NCBI GenBank assembly: GCA_023954475.1
Contig: JAMLHW010000001.1
Coordinates: forward strand, 496,001 to 560,000
Length of the DNA: 64,000 nucleotides
Source of the DNA: Anaerolineae bacterium
GTDB lineage: Bacteria; Chloroflexota; Anaerolineae; Promineifilales; Promineifilaceae
Direction of reading: 5' to 3'
The notes below the pieces were generated by a model, which saw only the letters and a list, made by a program, of their open reading frames with translations, was not told where the DNA came from and did no database searches. Every line of letters starts with the position of its first letter. The stretch's first letter is position 1. A program made the translations under genes and the position numbers. Below, in pieces: positions 15,751 through 26,566 of this stretch.

Positions 15751-16393
15751 CGCACTATTCGTTCTTATCCAGTCGGGTTTTTTGTACAAAAAGTGAAGAA
15801 GACGTGAAAATTCGGCCGAATCATTGCACTGAATCATCTCTTGCAATGCTAACTTGCGCCACCTCGTGTCTTGTCCAAACGCTAGATAACCCGTTATCTC
15901 AACCTACTCTAAAACCTGTTCCAAATTATCCAAAGCATGACAACGATATAGATTGATGCGCTTTGTTTCAGGCATAGCAGTAGATCAAGACGTCATGATG
16001 TACGCGTTTTGAGTCTGGTGTTACCTGCTTTTCCAGACAGGGGAGTCGTAATCTGCCTGTTTTTCCGGCTTTGAGATTGACAGATGTCTGTGTCACAAAG
16101 TGGACAGATTTCTTTCGTGCAGGTTGCTCGCATCTGCATTTTCAATCCTAATTTACACTGAAGTTGACGGCACTTAATGTTCAATAAAATCGCTTAAAGA
16201 GTGCTTTAGCATCACACACCGCATTGTGATCGGCTTGTAACTTGTCCCCCATCGGGTACAATCCATAGTTGGTCAGCAGTGCCTGGAGCACACAAGAACG
16301 TTGAAAGACCTCAGACGCTTTGATCCAGATCACGTCACTCTGTTTATTATCCGTACCGTGGCAATGTGTCGAGGTTGATTTATCAAGAACATT
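15751..16393. other. Gene-free stretch of 643 nt
   Basis: AT-rich with no convincing coding frame on either strand. It contains one TCGGCCGA (15812-15819) and a weak ACAGG/CCTGT hairpin followed by five T near 16036-16064. It separates the first transferase gene from the pseudokinase gene, so a promoter for the latter is expected here, but no clear -35/-10 pair was found. Confidence 0.5.
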
Positions 16394-18280
16394 ATGGCTG
16401 TTGAGAGTTGGAGTCATCTCGGTAATTATGACATAGGCGATGTGATCTGCTTGGGAGATGCAGGATCATGCTATCGCGTCCACAATGTCGAGTTGGACAG
16501 AAATGCCGCCGCCACAATTCTTTACACGCACAACGGGGCTGGTACTAATTTAATACAGCAGAAGCTTGAAAACGCCATAGAACTGTCGCATCCGGCTATT
16601 GTCACGCCAACACGCATTGACACCTTGTCAGACGGCAACTTATATGTCATATACGAGCATTTTGCTGATGCGCTGCTTGCCCAAAGAAGCAAGGATGAGC
16701 GCTTCCGCAAACCTAATTTTGCGCTGAACTTCATTCGTCAGATAGCAGAGGCGCTAGAACACGCCGCGCGGCAGCAGGTAATCCATCACAATGTGTCACC
16801 AGATCATATTTGGCTGAAGACGCAACCGGATGGCAGTTTTGCGCCGGCGATAGTTGATTGGGGTGTGCCGTTTTTGGGTGATAATCAATTAAAGCCAACA
16901 TACGTTTACGCACCTCCCGAAATTGAAGCGGGCAAAGATGATTCGACGCCGGCAATGATCTACTCTCTCGGTATTATTGCCTATGAGTTGTTAGTTGGTG
17001 GCCATCCCAGTGAATTTGGTTGGCAGGCATCGGGAACGACAGGTTTAAGGCCAATGCCAGTTTATCTCGGTGAACTGCGCGCTGATTTGGCGGAAGAAAC
17101 TTGCGAGTTTGTGCAAACGTGCGTAAGAACGCAGACGTGGGCTAGATATAGTTCGTTTCTGGAATTTTACGCTGCGTTGGATGCAGCGCTTGCTGCAGAA
17201 CAGCAGAAGGGGGCGCTGGCATTTCTTCCTGGAGGTCGCCATAGTGACAGCAAACGACGCAGTGGTGTCATGTTGGGCGGTTTGGCTCTGGTTGCTTTGC
17301 TGGCGTTGGTGTTATGGCTTTTGTTTGCATGGTTACCGGGTCGAGATTCTACAGCGACGGCGCAGCAATCTTCTCCTGTCGCTACCGAGGTGAAGACGGA
17401 GCCTCCAACGCCGACATTCGGCCGAATATCGTTATCGGCCGATGCGATTCCAGCCGAGCAACCATTATCTGTAGCCTGGCAGTGGCAGGAACCCATTGAC
17501 GGTGCCCAGTTTGCCGTTTACCTTGAAAATGCTCGTGGTAGCACATTGGTGGAAACGATTACCGATCCCATTGGCGACGGACAATACAGCTTGGATGCCC
17601 CACTATTGGGGATCGAGTCCGGTGACTATGAGTTGATTGTGCGCCTGGAAGCAGTGCCTTCAGGCGAAGTTCTCGCTGAATCCGAGGCAGAAGCTATACG
17701 CATTATGGTCGCCGCGACCGTGACAGTGACGGCGACGATGCCTGTAACGCCAACCGCGTCGTTAGCGCCGGTCGTCGTTTTGCCGACTGCGGTTGATACA
17801 CCGACTGCAACAGCCACTTCGACACCTATGGCAACGCCTACGGAAGCCACCACGCCGGAATCAACGCCAACTCCTGAACCAACTGAACCGCGTTTGCCGG
17901 CAGTTCGTGTGACGGCAGCCTCTGCTAACATCCGTTGGGGACCCAGCGTTGCGTTTAGTATATTGGGTGGACTGCGCCGTGGCACAGAAGTACAGGTACT
18001 CGCTACGGATGAATTTGGTTATTGGTATTTGATTGAATTGGCTGATGGCCGTACCGGGTGGATTGCAGCCAGCGTATCCGAGCCAGCTTTTGAAGGTGCT
18101 TTGGATAGCGTAGGAGTGGCTGACTTTATTCCGGTATTGCCGACCAATACACCAACTTCCTTACCGCCGACGTTGCCGCCAATTCGCACAACCCCCACGC
18201 CGAATCCTGTGTCAACCCCCACGCCTCAGCCGACTCCTGTGCCAGATACGCCGACGCCGACACCGATTCGGCCGACATAG
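16394..18280 (+). CDS. Membrane-anchored pseudokinase with extracellular SH3b domain
   Basis: 628 residues. Residues 10-275 follow the Ser/Thr kinase fold, but the catalytic residues are lost. The beta-3 Lys region reads AAATIL, the HRD loop is HHN (131-133) and DFG is DWG (155-157); the APE-like PPE and the YSLGIIAYELL helix remain. One membrane segment (293-314), an extracellular Ig-like stretch, a Thr/Pro-rich linker, an SH3b domain (about 501-560, NIRWGPS..GTEVQVLA..GWI) and another Thr/Pro tail follow. This architecture suggests a wall- or glycan-sensing receptor that signals by binding rather than phosphorylation. It lies 42 nt before the DUF11 giant, so a shared transcript is likely. 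Confidence 0.88.
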   Translation: MAVESWSHLGNYDIGDVICLGDAGSCYRVHNVELDRNAAATILYTHNGAGTNLIQQKLENAIELSHPAIVTPTRIDTLSDGNLYVIYEHFADALLAQRSKDERFRKPNFALNFIRQIAEALEHAARQQVIHHNVSPDHIWLKTQPDGSFAPAIVDWGVPFLGDNQLKPTYVYAPPEIEAGKDDSTPAMIYSLGIIAYELLVGGHPSEFGWQASGTTGLRPMPVYLGELRADLAEETCEFVQTCVRTQTWARYSSFLEFYAALDAALAAEQQKGALAFLPGGRHSDSKRRSGVMLGGLALVALLALVLWLLFAWLPGRDSTATAQQSSPVATEVKTEPPTPTFGRISLSADAIPAEQPLSVAWQWQEPIDGAQFAVYLENARGSTLVETITDPIGDGQYSLDAPLLGIESGDYELIVRLEAVPSGEVLAESEAEAIRIMVAATVTVTATMPVTPTASLAPVVVLPTAVDTPTATATSTPMATPTEATTPESTPTPEPTEPRLPAVRVTAASANIRWGPSVAFSILGGLRRGTEVQVLATDEFGYWYLIELADGRTGWIAASVSEPAFEGALDSVGVADFIPVLPTNTPTSLPPTLPPIRTTPTPNPVSTPTPQPTPVPDTPTPTPIRPT

Positions 18281-18322
18281 ATTACATTTATAGATTCATT
18301 ACGGTTATCAGGTGCTTACATT

Positions 18323-21300
18323 ATGAAGAGCCGGTTTTTATTTCTCACTGCTATTATGGCAGGTTCAATGTTCGTTGCATTGTTCCTGACACAAACGATT
18401 TTTGCCACGCCACGTACGTCCGAGTCGATCCTCAGTACGCCGGATCTGCAAATCACCAAGAGTGGCCCGTCAACTGCCTTTTCCGGTGATCGCATCACGT
18501 ACACATTGACGATTCTCAACAATGGGACGATTTCCGCTACCGGTTTGCTGGTGACGGATACGCTGCCTCTCGGTTCGACTTATATCACCGGTGGGATGCC
18601 TGTCGGAAACGAGGTGCATTGGACAATTCCTTCTCTGGCAGAGGGCGGTGCGATGACGACGACGATGTTTGTCGTTACGGCAACCCACACGATTACCAAT
18701 GACGATTACGCCGTCACTGCATCCGGCGGGTATTCGGCGACCGGTACGCTACCCGTTGTCACGTTGGTCGGTGATCCAGTATTGAGTATCGACAAAAGCG
18801 GCCCGCTCACAGCGTTCGTCGGTGAAACGATTACTTATACGCTGACGGCAGTCAATAACGGTGTCATGACCGCAACCAATGTCACCATCACCGACACATT
18901 GCCGGCTGGAGCAACCTATGTCAGCGGTGGCACGCTGAATGGCGACGAGGTGCAATGGGCCGGGTTAGAGTTGGCTCCTGATGGGGGTAGTGTCGTTGTA
19001 GAGTTTGCTGTGACTGGTGTGAGTACATTGACGAACGCGGATTATCGCGTTTCGGCCGATGGGAGATTCGATGCCACAGGTACGACGACCGTTGTGACGC
19101 TGGTTGGCGATCCCCAATTGGCAATCACGAAACAAGGCCCGGATGCAGCCTTGCCCGGTGACCCCATTCAGTACACACTCTCTGTTGTCAACACCGGCGT
19201 ACTGACAGCTACCGGCGTGATGATCACTGATACGCTGCCCACGGGCGCAACGTGGCAAAGTGGCGGCATGTTCGACGGCACGGTCGTCAATTGGACGCTT
19301 GCCGAACTGCCTCCGGATGGCGTACCGGTCGACGTCCAGTTTACTGTCACGAGCAACACGACGCTGGTCAACGACGACTATTTCGTTCAGGACGAAAATG
19401 GTTTTGGCGCAACAGGAACCACACCCGTCGTCACTGCCGTGGGGTTTCCCGATCTTGCTATCACTAAGACTGGGCCAGCTTGGGTGCTGCCAGGCGAGCT
19501 GATTACGTATACGTTGACGGTCGTCAACAGCGGCGTTTATACAGCAACCAATCTAGACATATTGGACGTTGTACCCAGCGGCGCTACATATGTAGCCGGT
19601 GGAACGTTGGTTGGAGGAATTGTCAATTGGGACGTGGCTGAGTTGGCTCCAGGTGATGCAGTTGACGTGCAGTTCAGTGTGACGGCAATGTCAACGATCG
19701 TCAATGATAGTTATGGCGTATCGGCCGATTTGGGAATCATTGCCAATGGCACTGTCGTGGTCACCACGATTGTCGGGACAGTTGATTTGTCGCTGTCCAA
19801 AAGCGGTCCGGTAACAGCTTTTGTCGGTGAAGACATCACATACGACATCACTGTTGTCAACGGCGGACTGATTACGGCCACCTCGTTGCTCGTGACCGAT
19901 ACATTGCCGACTGGTTCGACTTATGTCAGCGGCGGTACGCAAGTCGGTGACGAAGTGCATTGGAATATTGCCGCGCTCGATCCCATGTCCCAAACGACGG
20001 TGCAGTTTGTCGTGACGGCGGCGGATACGATTGTGAATGCAGAGTATGCTGTTTCGGCCGATAACGGTGCCAGTGCAGTCGGGAGTAACAGCGTCACGAC
20101 CATTGTCGGCGATCCGGCACTCGCCATTGCAAAAACCGGTCCCGAAACCGCCTACATCAACGAAAATATCACCTACGAACTGACGGTGAGCAACAGCGGC
20201 AACATGACCGCAACTAATTTGATCGTTACGGATGCGCTTCCTGCCGGTGCGGTCTATGTCGGCAGTACAACCGGTGGCATCCTCGATGGTGGCAACGTAC
20301 GCTGGACTGTGTCATCGCTGCCGCCAGGCGAGCAGATCATCCTTGATTTCACAGTTCGGCGTGCTACATCGGGTGTGGTGGTCAACGATACCTATGCAGT
20401 AACAGCATTTGGTGGCTTTGGCGCCACCGGCAGCGTCGTTGTCACAACTGTCGTCGGCGATCCGGCCCTTACTGTGTCCAAGACCGGCCCGGCTTTGGTT
20501 TTGGCCGGTGATCTGATTGAATATTCGCTCACGATTGAGAATAACGGCACATTGACGGCGACCAATGTCCTGGTCTCAGATACTGTTCCGGCCGGCGCCA
20601 CGTATGTCAGCGGTGGTTCTGAAGATGGCGGCGTTGTCACATGGATGCTGTCGAGCTTGCCACCGGCGAGCCAGGTTGTGCGCCAATTTGTCGTCACACG
20701 GGCAACGCCCGGCACGGTGATCAATGATGATTACGGCGCATCGGCCGATGGGGGATTTGGTGCGTCCGGTTCTCCCTCTGTCATCACGCAGGTCGGCGCA
20801 CCTACCTTGCAGATCGTCAAAAGCGGTCCCGGTAGTGCCTTGCCGGGTCAGCACATCGAATACACATTGCACATCAGCAACACCGGCAGTTTCACTAGCA
20901 CAGCATTGCTAATTACCGACACCGTGCCGGTTGGTGCAACCTATGTCAGCGGCGGTACGTTGTTTGGCGATGAAGTGCGCTGGAACGTCGCTACGCTCGC
21001 GCCGGACGAATCTGTAACGGTGAATTTTACTGTCACCGCGCTTAATACAATCGTCAATCGTTTCTATGGCGTGCGTGACGACAATGGCTATGCTGCCGTC
21101 GGTCTCGTTTCGGTTGTCACAGCTATCGGAGAGCCAAACTTGTCGGTTTCCAAAACCGGCCCTGCATCGGCATACAGTGGCGACGACATTGTTTACACGT
21201 TGACGGCGCAAAATACAGGTGCGTTGACGGCGACTAATGTCATTATCACCGATGTGCTGCCGGTTGGGGCAACCTGGGTGAGTGGTGGTTCCTACAATAA

Positions 21301-23884
21301 CGGACTGGTGACGTGGACGGTGCCGGAACTGGCTGTGGACGAAGTGATCCAACGGCAACTGAAAGTGCAGGCAAATAGTACGATAGTCAATGCTGACTAC
21401 GGTATTTCGGCCGATGGCGGATTCTTTTCAGCCGGATTTCCCCCTGTGACCACCGTTGTTGGTGAACCTGATTTGAGCATCACCAAAAGCGGCCCGGCGA
21501 CAGCATTTGTCGGTGAGCATTTCAGCTACGATTTGACTGTCACAAACAACGGCACACTGACCGCGACTACACTCATCATGACAGACAGTATCCCGGTTGG
21601 CGCGACTTATGTCAGTGGCGGTTCACGGGACGGTTCAATTGTGACCTGGACGCGGAGCGAATTGGGTCCGGATAGTGACACAACCGTATCCTACGTCGTC
21701 ATGGTCGAAAACCCAGGAACCATTGTCAATGATAACTATGGTGTGGTTGCCGACCGTGGCTTTAGCGGTCGTGGCAGCGATTCTGTCACGACGCATGTTG
21801 GCAATCCGACTTTGAGTATTACCAAGAGCGGCCCGGCAACGGTATTTATCAACGAACTATTTACTTACGAGTTGACCGTGATGAACAGTGGCACGCTGAC
21901 TGCGACCGGTCTGGTGATCACAGATATTATTCCGGCCGGTGCAACCTATGTCAGCGGTGGCATGCGGGATGGGGCAGTCATCACCTGGGAGATATCGGAA
22001 TTGGTTCCCGGTGATGACGCATCCGTGTTCTTTACGGTCCGGGTTGAAAATCCCGGCATCATCAGCAACGGTGAGTACGGTGTTGCTGCTGATGGGGGTT
22101 TCGGCAGCAGTGGCAGCAATGTGGTCGTGACAGTCGTTGGGGATCCGGCTTTGGAAATCCATAAACGCGGCCCGGCGACGGCCTTTGTCGGCGATCCCAT
22201 TTTGTATACGTTGACACTAACCAATACCGGGACATTGACGGCAACTGGTTTAGTTGTTACGGACTTGTTGCCAGTCGGCACACAATATGTCAGTGGCGGC
22301 AGCTTTAATGGCACGACAGTGAGTTGGATGATAAACGAACTGGGCATCAATGCGGTCAAAACACGGCAATTTACTGTGCGGGCGACGGCTGCCGGGACGG
22401 TTGTCAATGATAATTATGGTGTTGTCGCCGACGGTGGTTTTAATGCTGACGGCGTTGTGGCAGTGACAACCGAGGTCGGAGATCCGCTGCTACAGATTAG
22501 CAAAGGCGGCCCGGTCACGGCGTTTATTGATGATCCCATTGTGTATACGCTATGGGTGACCAATACAGGCACGTTGGCGGCAACAGGTCTGGTGATCACT
22601 GATGTCGTTCCATCCGGCGCAACGTATGTGAGCGGCGGGACATTTGAGGCTGGCATTGTCAGTTGGAGTGTGCCAAACTTGGAACCCGAACAGTCAATAT
22701 CGCGGCAGTTCACCGTGGTTTCGGATGCAGCGCGTACGTTGGTCAATGACACATATGGTGTTTCGGCCGATGGCGATCTGAGTACATCCGGCGTGCGCAT
22801 TGTCAGAACACTGGTCGGCGATCCTGTGTTGAGCATCAGCAAAAGCGGCCCGGCGACCGCATTGTCCGGTGAACCGATTGTCTACGATCTGACGATTGCC
22901 AATACCGGCACAATGACGGCGACCCAGTTGCTGGTGCGCGATCAATTGCCTGCCGGTGCTGTCTATGTCAGTGGTGGCACTCTGGTCGGTAGTGAAGTGC
23001 AGTGGACAATCGCCGCGTTAGGGCCTGGGGCTACGGTCATGCGGCAATTTACGGTGACGGCTACGGATGATATTGTCAACGATACTTACAATGTTCTGGA
23101 TGAAAATGGGTTCGGGGCGGACGGTACGGTCAGTGTAACGACTCTGGTAGGGCTGCCGTCGTTGACCATTGTCAAATCCGGGCCGGCTTCGGCCGATCCG
23201 GGCGATCCGATCACTTATGGCATTACTGTTGCGAATACGAGTTCGCTTTTTGAGGCCACCAATCTCATTGTGCGCGATGCCTTGCCGGCTGGTGCGACGT
23301 ATGTCAGTGGCGGCGACGAGTTTGATGGTAACGACGTTATTTGGAATGTTTCTGCGCTTGCGCCGGGAACGGAAGTTGTGTTGTATTTTACGGTAATGGC
23401 TAGCTCGGACATTGTCAACGATGATTATGAAGTTTCGGCCGATAATGGTGTCCAGGCCGTGGGAACGGTTGCTGTGGTGACCGAAATTGGCGCTTATTTG
23501 ATCTTTTTGCCCAATGTACTCAACGTACCTGCCATTGATGAACCAAACGACACATGCAGCACGGCGTATCCCATACAGACTGACAGGACGTACGAATTCT
23601 TGCCTGATGACCAGTTTGATTGGTACGTTTTTGATCTTAACCAATCCGGTTCCATCGATTTGGAGATCCGGCTGTCCGATTTTGTGCCGGAAAAAGGGCA
23701 AATGGTCGTTTATAAGGGATCAACTTGCCAAAACGCTGAATTCAAAGCGCAAAATACTGAAACGTCTACAGTGAAGATAATTGCGTTAAGCAATCAAACT
23801 GCAGGACGTTACTATATTGGCATCGCCAATGACGGTAATTTTAGCGACCAGGATTATTATAAACTGCGGGTATCGGTCCAATAA
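18323..23884 (+). CDS. Giant secreted protein with 15 DUF11 repeats and a PPC domain
   Basis: 1853 residues. Signal peptide 1-28 (LFLTAIMAGSMFVALFLTQTIFA). Then 15 repeats of about 110 residues, each opening with a K-x-GP motif (for example LQITKSGPSTAFSGD) and containing YTLT..N.G..TATNV..TDTLP.GATYVSGG. The C-terminus has YLIFLPNVLN, a linker typical of Chloroflexota surface proteins, and a PPC-like beta domain (about 1735-1853, DEPNDTCSTAYPI.. to YYKLRVSV). DUF11 repeats form chains of beta-sandwiches that project from the cell. It is likely a stalk, sheath or adhesion protein, perhaps displayed together with the glycan made by the surrounding genes. No sortase or transmembrane anchor is visible. 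Confidence 0.92.
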   Translation: MKSRFLFLTAIMAGSMFVALFLTQTIFATPRTSESILSTPDLQITKSGPSTAFSGDRITYTLTILNNGTISATGLLVTDTLPLGSTYITGGMPVGNEVHWTIPSLAEGGAMTTTMFVVTATHTITNDDYAVTASGGYSATGTLPVVTLVGDPVLSIDKSGPLTAFVGETITYTLTAVNNGVMTATNVTITDTLPAGATYVSGGTLNGDEVQWAGLELAPDGGSVVVEFAVTGVSTLTNADYRVSADGRFDATGTTTVVTLVGDPQLAITKQGPDAALPGDPIQYTLSVVNTGVLTATGVMITDTLPTGATWQSGGMFDGTVVNWTLAELPPDGVPVDVQFTVTSNTTLVNDDYFVQDENGFGATGTTPVVTAVGFPDLAITKTGPAWVLPGELITYTLTVVNSGVYTATNLDILDVVPSGATYVAGGTLVGGIVNWDVAELAPGDAVDVQFSVTAMSTIVNDSYGVSADLGIIANGTVVVTTIVGTVDLSLSKSGPVTAFVGEDITYDITVVNGGLITATSLLVTDTLPTGSTYVSGGTQVGDEVHWNIAALDPMSQTTVQFVVTAADTIVNAEYAVSADNGASAVGSNSVTTIVGDPALAIAKTGPETAYINENITYELTVSNSGNMTATNLIVTDALPAGAVYVGSTTGGILDGGNVRWTVSSLPPGEQIILDFTVRRATSGVVVNDTYAVTAFGGFGATGSVVVTTVVGDPALTVSKTGPALVLAGDLIEYSLTIENNGTLTATNVLVSDTVPAGATYVSGGSEDGGVVTWMLSSLPPASQVVRQFVVTRATPGTVINDDYGASADGGFGASGSPSVITQVGAPTLQIVKSGPGSALPGQHIEYTLHISNTGSFTSTALLITDTVPVGATYVSGGTLFGDEVRWNVATLAPDESVTVNFTVTALNTIVNRFYGVRDDNGYAAVGLVSVVTAIGEPNLSVSKTGPASAYSGDDIVYTLTAQNTGALTATNVIITDVLPVGATWVSGGSYNNGLVTWTVPELAVDEVIQRQLKVQANSTIVNADYGISADGGFFSAGFPPVTTVVGEPDLSITKSGPATAFVGEHFSYDLTVTNNGTLTATTLIMTDSIPVGATYVSGGSRDGSIVTWTRSELGPDSDTTVSYVVMVENPGTIVNDNYGVVADRGFSGRGSDSVTTHVGNPTLSITKSGPATVFINELFTYELTVMNSGTLTATGLVITDIIPAGATYVSGGMRDGAVITWEISELVPGDDASVFFTVRVENPGIISNGEYGVAADGGFGSSGSNVVVTVVGDPALEIHKRGPATAFVGDPILYTLTLTNTGTLTATGLVVTDLLPVGTQYVSGGSFNGTTVSWMINELGINAVKTRQFTVRATAAGTVVNDNYGVVADGGFNADGVVAVTTEVGDPLLQISKGGPVTAFIDDPIVYTLWVTNTGTLAATGLVITDVVPSGATYVSGGTFEAGIVSWSVPNLEPEQSISRQFTVVSDAARTLVNDTYGVSADGDLSTSGVRIVRTLVGDPVLSISKSGPATALSGEPIVYDLTIANTGTMTATQLLVRDQLPAGAVYVSGGTLVGSEVQWTIAALGPGATVMRQFTVTATDDIVNDTYNVLDENGFGADGTVSVTTLVGLPSLTIVKSGPASADPGDPITYGITVANTSSLFEATNLIVRDALPAGATYVSGGDEFDGNDVIWNVSALAPGTEVVLYFTVMASSDIVNDDYEVSADNGVQAVGTVAVVTEIGAYLIFLPNVLNVPAIDEPNDTCSTAYPIQTDRTYEFLPDDQFDWYVFDLNQSGSIDLEIRLSDFVPEKGQMVVYKGSTCQNAEFKAQNTETSTVKIIALSNQTAGRYYIGIANDGNFSDQDYYKLRVSVQ

Positions 23885-24454
23885 CGGGGCGATCTTGTCG
23901 AAAAGCTGGTGTCAGATGAGTTGACAGTGTTTCTGTCATTGTCAACTCTATCGCGAAATGGTTTTTGGAATCAACAGTCGTGGGGAGTCACGTCGCGATT
24001 CAACAAGGGTTCTTTCGTAAATATTTAGTAAAGGATTGTTCCAAAATTGATGCATGGTTACGGCTGGTCGTGATAGAGTCTTGTCACGGCATTGTATTTT
24101 TTAGGACAGATAAGCGATTCGGCCGATGAAGGTGTGTTCATTCAATTTATTATGTCATCGGCCGATGAGCCAGTATTTTATTGCAACAGAGAAACCCAAC
24201 AGCTTTCACCTGTTAAGTCAAGCGAATCTTGGATATCGTAGTTGCCGCTGGTTTTCATCCCATGTGTGTGTCTGTTCAGGCACAGATGGTAGCGCCGTCG
24301 CTTGTACTGCTTCAAATTTACTGACGTGTAATGGTTCTACTGTCGCTCCATCACGCTGCCGGGAGTTGCATCTAATCCGGACGTGATGAGAAGGGCGGAG
24401 CATGCCGGTTGAAGATGCGGCACGCTAACCGCTTTGTCGGTAAGATTAGGTTAT
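23885..24454. other. Gene-free stretch of 570 nt with a hairpin
   Basis: GAGTTGACA/TGTCAACTC (23918-23926 with 23940-23948) forms a perfect 9-bp hairpin 33 nt after the DUF11 stop; without a T-run it is a doubtful terminator. Two TCGGCCGA sites (24119, 24158) lie 39 nt apart. No credible gene was seen. Confidence 0.5.
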
Positions 24455-25195
24455 ATGCTCGCTTCACTTGCACTATATCTCAATCGTCAGGCGTCGAGTT
24501 TCGGCCGATATTGGCTCGAACAGCTCGTGTTTTTCCTTTTTGGCTGGATACCAACCTTGATCGGTATCGGTGTGCGTGGCGTCGTCTACCGTGCACTGCT
24601 GCAAATGGACGGCGCAGCAGCCATCGAACGGAATGTGCGACTGCGCTTCGCTGACCACATTCAGCTAGGCAAAGGCGTCTATCTGGACGAAGGCGTTTAT
24701 CTGCATGCCACGCCCAACGGCATCACCATTGGAGACGAAACTATCGTGATGCATGGCGCGGTGCTGCATGTTTATAACTTTCGCGATTTGCCGCAAGCCG
24801 GCATTTCTATCGGCCGAAATTGTCTTATCGGTGAGTACAGTGTCATTCGTGGACAGGGCGGTGTTACGATCGGCAACCGCGTGTTCACATCACCCTTCAC
24901 ACAAATCATTGCCGTCAATCATGTTTTTGATGATCCTACCCGGTCGTTTGTTGACCAGGGCATTTCGGCCGAAGGCATTGTCGTTGAAGACGACGTTTGG
25001 CTTGGCGCCAGCGTCGTCGTTACTGATGGTGTGCGCATCGGCAAAGGCGCCGTCGTCGCGGCCGGCGCCGTCGTCACCAAAGATGTGCCGCCACATACAG
25101 TCGTTGCCGGTGTGCCTGCCCGTGTCGTCCGCGAAATCGACGGCACTGTGACAACCCGCGAGCGCGCCATTTATCATGCTGCCCACCACGGCTAG
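24455..25195 (+). CDS. Left-handed beta-helix acyltransferase (WcaF/maltose-acetyltransferase-like)
   Basis: 246 residues. A hydrophobic N-terminus (about 20-50) is followed by hexapeptide repeats from about residue 65 ([53 protein letters not shown]) and the C-terminal block [51 protein letters not shown]. The catalytic-type His is in AVNHVFDDP. It probably transfers an acetyl or similar group to a sugar of the glycan. The frame is open from TTG 24434, but ATG 24455 is preferred. It is the first gene of the next run of glycan genes. Confidence 0.88.
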   Translation: MLASLALYLNRQASSFGRYWLEQLVFFLFGWIPTLIGIGVRGVVYRALLQMDGAAAIERNVRLRFADHIQLGKGVYLDEGVYLHATPNGITIGDETIVMHGAVLHVYNFRDLPQAGISIGRNCLIGEYSVIRGQGGVTIGNRVFTSPFTQIIAVNHVFDDPTRSFVDQGISAEGIVVEDDVWLGASVVVTDGVRIGKGAVVAAGAVVTKDVPPHTVVAGVPARVVREIDGTVTTRERAIYHAAHHG

Positions 25196-25240
25196 CATAT
25201 CCATTCACATTCATACCCCCAGCAAAGGTAATTCAAGATT

Positions 25241-26455
25241 ATGACTACACTAACCGTTGTGATTCCTGCCTACAATGAGGAAGATGGCATCACCGAAATC
25301 GTGCAGCGTGTGCTGGCAACACGCGACGCCCTCAAAAAAGCCCAGATTGACGAGCTTGAACTGCTCGTCGTCGACGACGGATCCAAAGATGCAACACGCG
25401 ACATTGTCCATGCCATTGAGCAGCAAGAACAGGGCGTGCGACTTATTTGCCACAAACAAAACAGAGGATACGGTGCAGCACTCAAAACCGGCTTTGGTCT
25501 CGCCAGAGGTGAGTTGATCGGCTTCCTTGACGCTGACGGCACTTATCCGCCGGAGTATTTTCCGCAACTGTGTACCCAGGCGCTCAATGGATCAGATATC
25601 GTCGTCGGCTCGCGCATGGCAGGGGCCGAAACGCAAATGCCGCTTACGCGCAAGGTTGGCAATCTCTTTTTCGCCACATTGCTTTCGATAATTGGCCCAC
25701 AGCGCGTAACCGACAGCGCCAGCGGTATGCGGGTCTTTAAGAGTGCCATTCTGGAACGCATTTACCCGTTACCAGATGGTCTCAACCTAACACCCGTCAT
25801 GAGTACACGTGCCGTGCATGAAGGGATCACTATCTCTGAAATTCCGATTCCGTACAGCGAGCGTTTGGGACGCAGCAAACTAAGCGTTGTTCATGACGGC
25901 TCATTGTTCCTGCGGTCGATGCTTTGGACTGCGCTTACCTATAATCCTGTGCGCATATTGGGCATTGTCGGGATGCTTGGCGTTGCTGTTGCGCTTGCGT
26001 GTGCATTGTGGCTGGTCGGTATACGTGCCTCAGGTGTGACGGAGCTGTCCAGTTGGTCGGCAGCTGTGTTGTTTTTTGGCAGTGTGTCTGGTTTTGTCGG
26101 CGTCAGCCTGTTCGCTCTTGGTGTCACATTCAATTATCTGGTTTCCTTATTCCACAAGGAACCAGTACGCCAGGGTTTGTTCGGTAAACCGCTTTTCAAG
26201 CAGCCACTCGAATACCATTTTGGATGGATGGGGTTGATCGGCGTGCTCATTGGGTTGGGTATTGCTGCTGTCGTATTCATGCTGGGAGGGAATCAATGGG
26301 CTATCGGCCGAATCATGTTGTACCTCTTGGGCAGCGCCATGTTGGTCATGATCGGCGCACAGTTGGTTATCTATTGGGTCATCATTCGCGTGCTGGATGA
26401 ATTAAGTCAACGTGAAGCCCAGTCCCAAGCTGATATGCAGACTGACGAAAAGTAG
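25241..26455 (+). CDS. Polyprenyl-phosphate glycosyltransferase, GT2 (DPM1/ArnC-like)
   Basis: 404 residues. GT2 domain with VVIPAYNEEDGI, VVDDGSKDATRD and the metal-binding FLDADGTYPPEYF (DxD), then RKVGNLFFATLLS and four C-terminal membrane segments between about 230 and 390. Enzymes of this kind load a sugar onto polyprenyl phosphate on the cytoplasmic face for use by GT39/GT-C transferases outside. A GT39-like protein encoded at 48285 in the same locus would be a fitting partner. Confidence 0.9.
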   Translation: MTTLTVVIPAYNEEDGITEIVQRVLATRDALKKAQIDELELLVVDDGSKDATRDIVHAIEQQEQGVRLICHKQNRGYGAALKTGFGLARGELIGFLDADGTYPPEYFPQLCTQALNGSDIVVGSRMAGAETQMPLTRKVGNLFFATLLSIIGPQRVTDSASGMRVFKSAILERIYPLPDGLNLTPVMSTRAVHEGITISEIPIPYSERLGRSKLSVVHDGSLFLRSMLWTALTYNPVRILGIVGMLGVAVALACALWLVGIRASGVTELSSWSAAVLFFGSVSGFVGVSLFALGVTFNYLVSLFHKEPVRQGLFGKPLFKQPLEYHFGWMGLIGVLIGLGIAAVVFMLGGNQWAIGRIMLYLLGSAMLVMIGAQLVIYWVIIRVLDELSQREAQSQADMQTDEK

Positions 26456-26566
26456 ATAAAATAGAAAAAATTGATAAAAACGATCAGGTGCTCGATTAAA
26501 TCAGACCTGTTTTCGCCACGAACCAATAATCAAGTCAACTCGACTCGGACGCAAAGGAGCTAGTAA

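Noticed and set aside
16181-16417. Small minus-strand reading frame of 78 codons upstream of the pseudokinase
   Set aside because: No ribosome-binding site, no recognisable motif, and it overlaps the start of a well-supported gene.
18323-23884. The 335-bp periodicity as a CRISPR-like or satellite DNA array
   Set aside because: The periodicity comes from DUF11 protein repeats; DNA copies have diverged and the frame is open throughout.
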